From CAYNYM01 sp049366815 (GTDB lineage Bacteria > Desulfobacterota > DSM-4660 > Desulfatiglandales > HGW-15): DNA of 7,313 bases. The notes under the pieces are model-generated. The model worked only from the letters and a program-made list of their open reading frames with translations. It ran no database searches and was not told the origin of the DNA. The stretch spans positions 1-7,313 of the forward strand of contig JBMNCO010000242.1 in assembly GCA_049366815.1 (NCBI GenBank), given 5' to 3'. Every line of letters begins with the position of its first letter. Position 1 is the first letter of the stretch. The position numbers and the translations under genes were made by a program. This document shows positions 6,180 to 7,313 of the stretch, in pieces.

Positions 6180-7313
6180 ATGACCAAAGGAGAACTCACT
6201 AAAAAGGAAATAAAAAGACTCAGGGAGAGGCTCGAATACAAGGCCCGGCTGGTCTGGGATGTCATCCCTCCGGCCGAAAAGAAAGAGGTCTTTGCCCTGG
6301 GGGAGGTCTACAAAAAGTTCCTGGACCGGGCAAAGACCGAAAGGGAGGCGGTGGCCCATATCCGCCGGACGGCCCTTGAGAACGGGTTTTCCGAGAACCC
6401 CGCTCCCGGTTCCTGCCGGCCCTTTTTTCGGGCCTTCCACGGGAAATCCATTGCCCTGGTCAGGCCCTGCAAAGGCCAAACGGAGCAGGGCGTCCGGCTG
6501 ATCGTATCGCATCTGGACGCACCCAGGCTGGACCTCAAGCAGAAACCCCTTTATGAAGAAGCGGATCTCTCCTTTTTGAAGACCCACTACTATGGGGGTA
6601 TCAAGAAATTCCAATGGCTTGCCAGGCCCCTGGCGCTTCACGGCCGAATCATCCGCGGGGATGGCGAAACCATTGACCTGGCCGTGGGCGAAGACCCGGC
6701 GGACCCGGTCTTCACGATTTTGGACCTTCTGCCCCACCTGGCCCGAAAGACCCAGTATGAAAAGAAGCTCGCCCTGGCCATCCCGGGGGAAAAACTCAAT
6801 CTCCTGGCCGGAAGCCTGCCCCTGGGGGAGGCGGACGACAATTGCCGTTTCAAACTGGCGGTGCTGGAATATCTCTCCAGGACCTACGGCCTTGTGGAGG
6901 AGGACCTCATCAGCGCTGAGCTGGAGGTCGTGCCTGCGGAAAAGGCCAGGGATGTGGGATGGGACAGGGCCCTTGTCGGCGCCTATGGCCAGGATGACCG
7001 GATCTGTGCCTTTGCGAGCCTCAAGGCCGTCCTTGATACGACCCGAAACGACACGGCTGCGGTGGTCCTTTTTGTGGACAAAGAGGAGATCGGCAGTGAC
7101 GGCGCAACGAGCGCCAAATCAAGATTTATTGAATCCGTCATCGGAGATCTCCTGCAGTGTATGGGGCAGGAGCCCGATTCCCGGGCCGTCTTCAGGATGC
7201 TTTCTTCTTCACGGGCGCTGTCCGGTGATGTCACAGGGGCCCTGGATCCGGACTACCCGGAGGTCCATGAAAAGAGAAACGCAGCCCGACTCGGATACGG
7301 TCTCTGTCTCACA
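6180..7313 (+). CDS. M18-family zinc aminopeptidase, 3' end missing
   Basis: The 378 visible codons continue past the right edge; the family is usually about 450-470 residues, so roughly 80-90 are missing. The product should be a cytoplasmic, self-assembling metallo-aminopeptidase that trims N-terminal residues from peptides. Metal-site motifs are visible in order: SHLDAPRLDLK with His111 and Asp113, GQDDR with bridging Asp272, DKEEIGSDG with catalytic/metal Glu302-Glu303, and SGDVTGALDPDYP with Asp350. The final metal-binding histidine expected near the C-terminus lies beyond the window. The N-terminal block (YKARLVWD, then YKKFLDRAKTEREAV) and the HYYGGIKKFQW segment resemble the bacterial clostridial/Thermotoga type rather than the yeast Ape1 type. 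The ATG is preceded by AAGGA at 6171-6175 (spacing 4 nt). The 99-nt gap after the IHF-like gene holds no clear terminator, so co-transcription with it is possible. No functional link to the quinone genes is evident. Confidence 0.9.
   Translation, partial: MTKGELTKKEIKRLRERLEYKARLVWDVIPPAEKKEVFALGEVYKKFLDRAKTEREAVAHIRRTALENGFSENPAPGSCRPFFRAFHGKSIALVRPCKGQTEQGVRLIVSHLDAPRLDLKQKPLYEEADLSFLKTHYYGGIKKFQWLARPLALHGRIIRGDGETIDLAVGEDPADPVFTILDLLPHLARKTQYEKKLALAIPGEKLNLLAGSLPLGEADDNCRFKLAVLEYLSRTYGLVEEDLISAELEVVPAEKARDVGWDRALVGAYGQDDRICAFASLKAVLDTTRNDTAAVVLFVDKEEIGSDGATSAKSRFIESVIGDLLQCMGQEPDSRAVFRMLSSSRALSGDVTGALDPDYPEVHEKRNAARLGYGLCLT

Overview
The window looks like GC-rich chromosomal DNA from an anaerobic, menaquinone-using bacterium. 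I would guess a Desulfobacterota (delta-proteobacterial) lineage, because an IHF-type DNA-bending protein, a UbiA/UbiD pair that looks like the menaquinone-type enzymes, and a clostridial/thermophile-style M18 aminopeptidase sit together. That taxonomic call is inference. All recognisable genes lie on the + strand.

Positions 1-195 hold a short leader, a possible extended -10 promoter, a small palindrome, and perhaps the first codons of a divergent gene running off the left edge. Positions 196-5365 form one tight operon of four reading frames: a secreted NitT/TauT-type solute-binding protein, its ABC ATPase, a single 548-residue protein that joins an ABC permease to a complete UbiA prenyltransferase, and a roughly 600-residue UbiD-family prenylated-FMN decarboxylase. 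The last three are coupled by 4-bp start/stop overlaps (ATGA at 1899-1902, GTGA at 3542-3545). UbiA plus UbiD is the standard two-step tail of quinone biosynthesis: prenylation of an aromatic acid, then removal of its carboxylate. In the futalosine menaquinone route these steps are assigned to MqnP and MqnL. The unusual feature is that the membrane channel of an importer is covalently joined to the membrane enzyme that would use an aromatic acid. This suggests an 'import and prenylate' module in which a quinone precursor, or a related aromatic carboxylate, is captured outside, pumped in, attached to a polyprenyl tail at the membrane and decarboxylated.

Positions 5366-5798 are a gene-free stretch with a near-consensus sigma70-type promoter (5524-5552) about 240 nt ahead of the next gene. 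That gene (5799-6080) is a 93-residue IHF-alpha/HU-family protein. After a 99-nt gap, an M18-family zinc aminopeptidase begins at 6180 and runs off the right edge with 378 codons visible.

I see no tRNA, rRNA, CRISPR array, insertion sequence or convincing rho-independent terminator.
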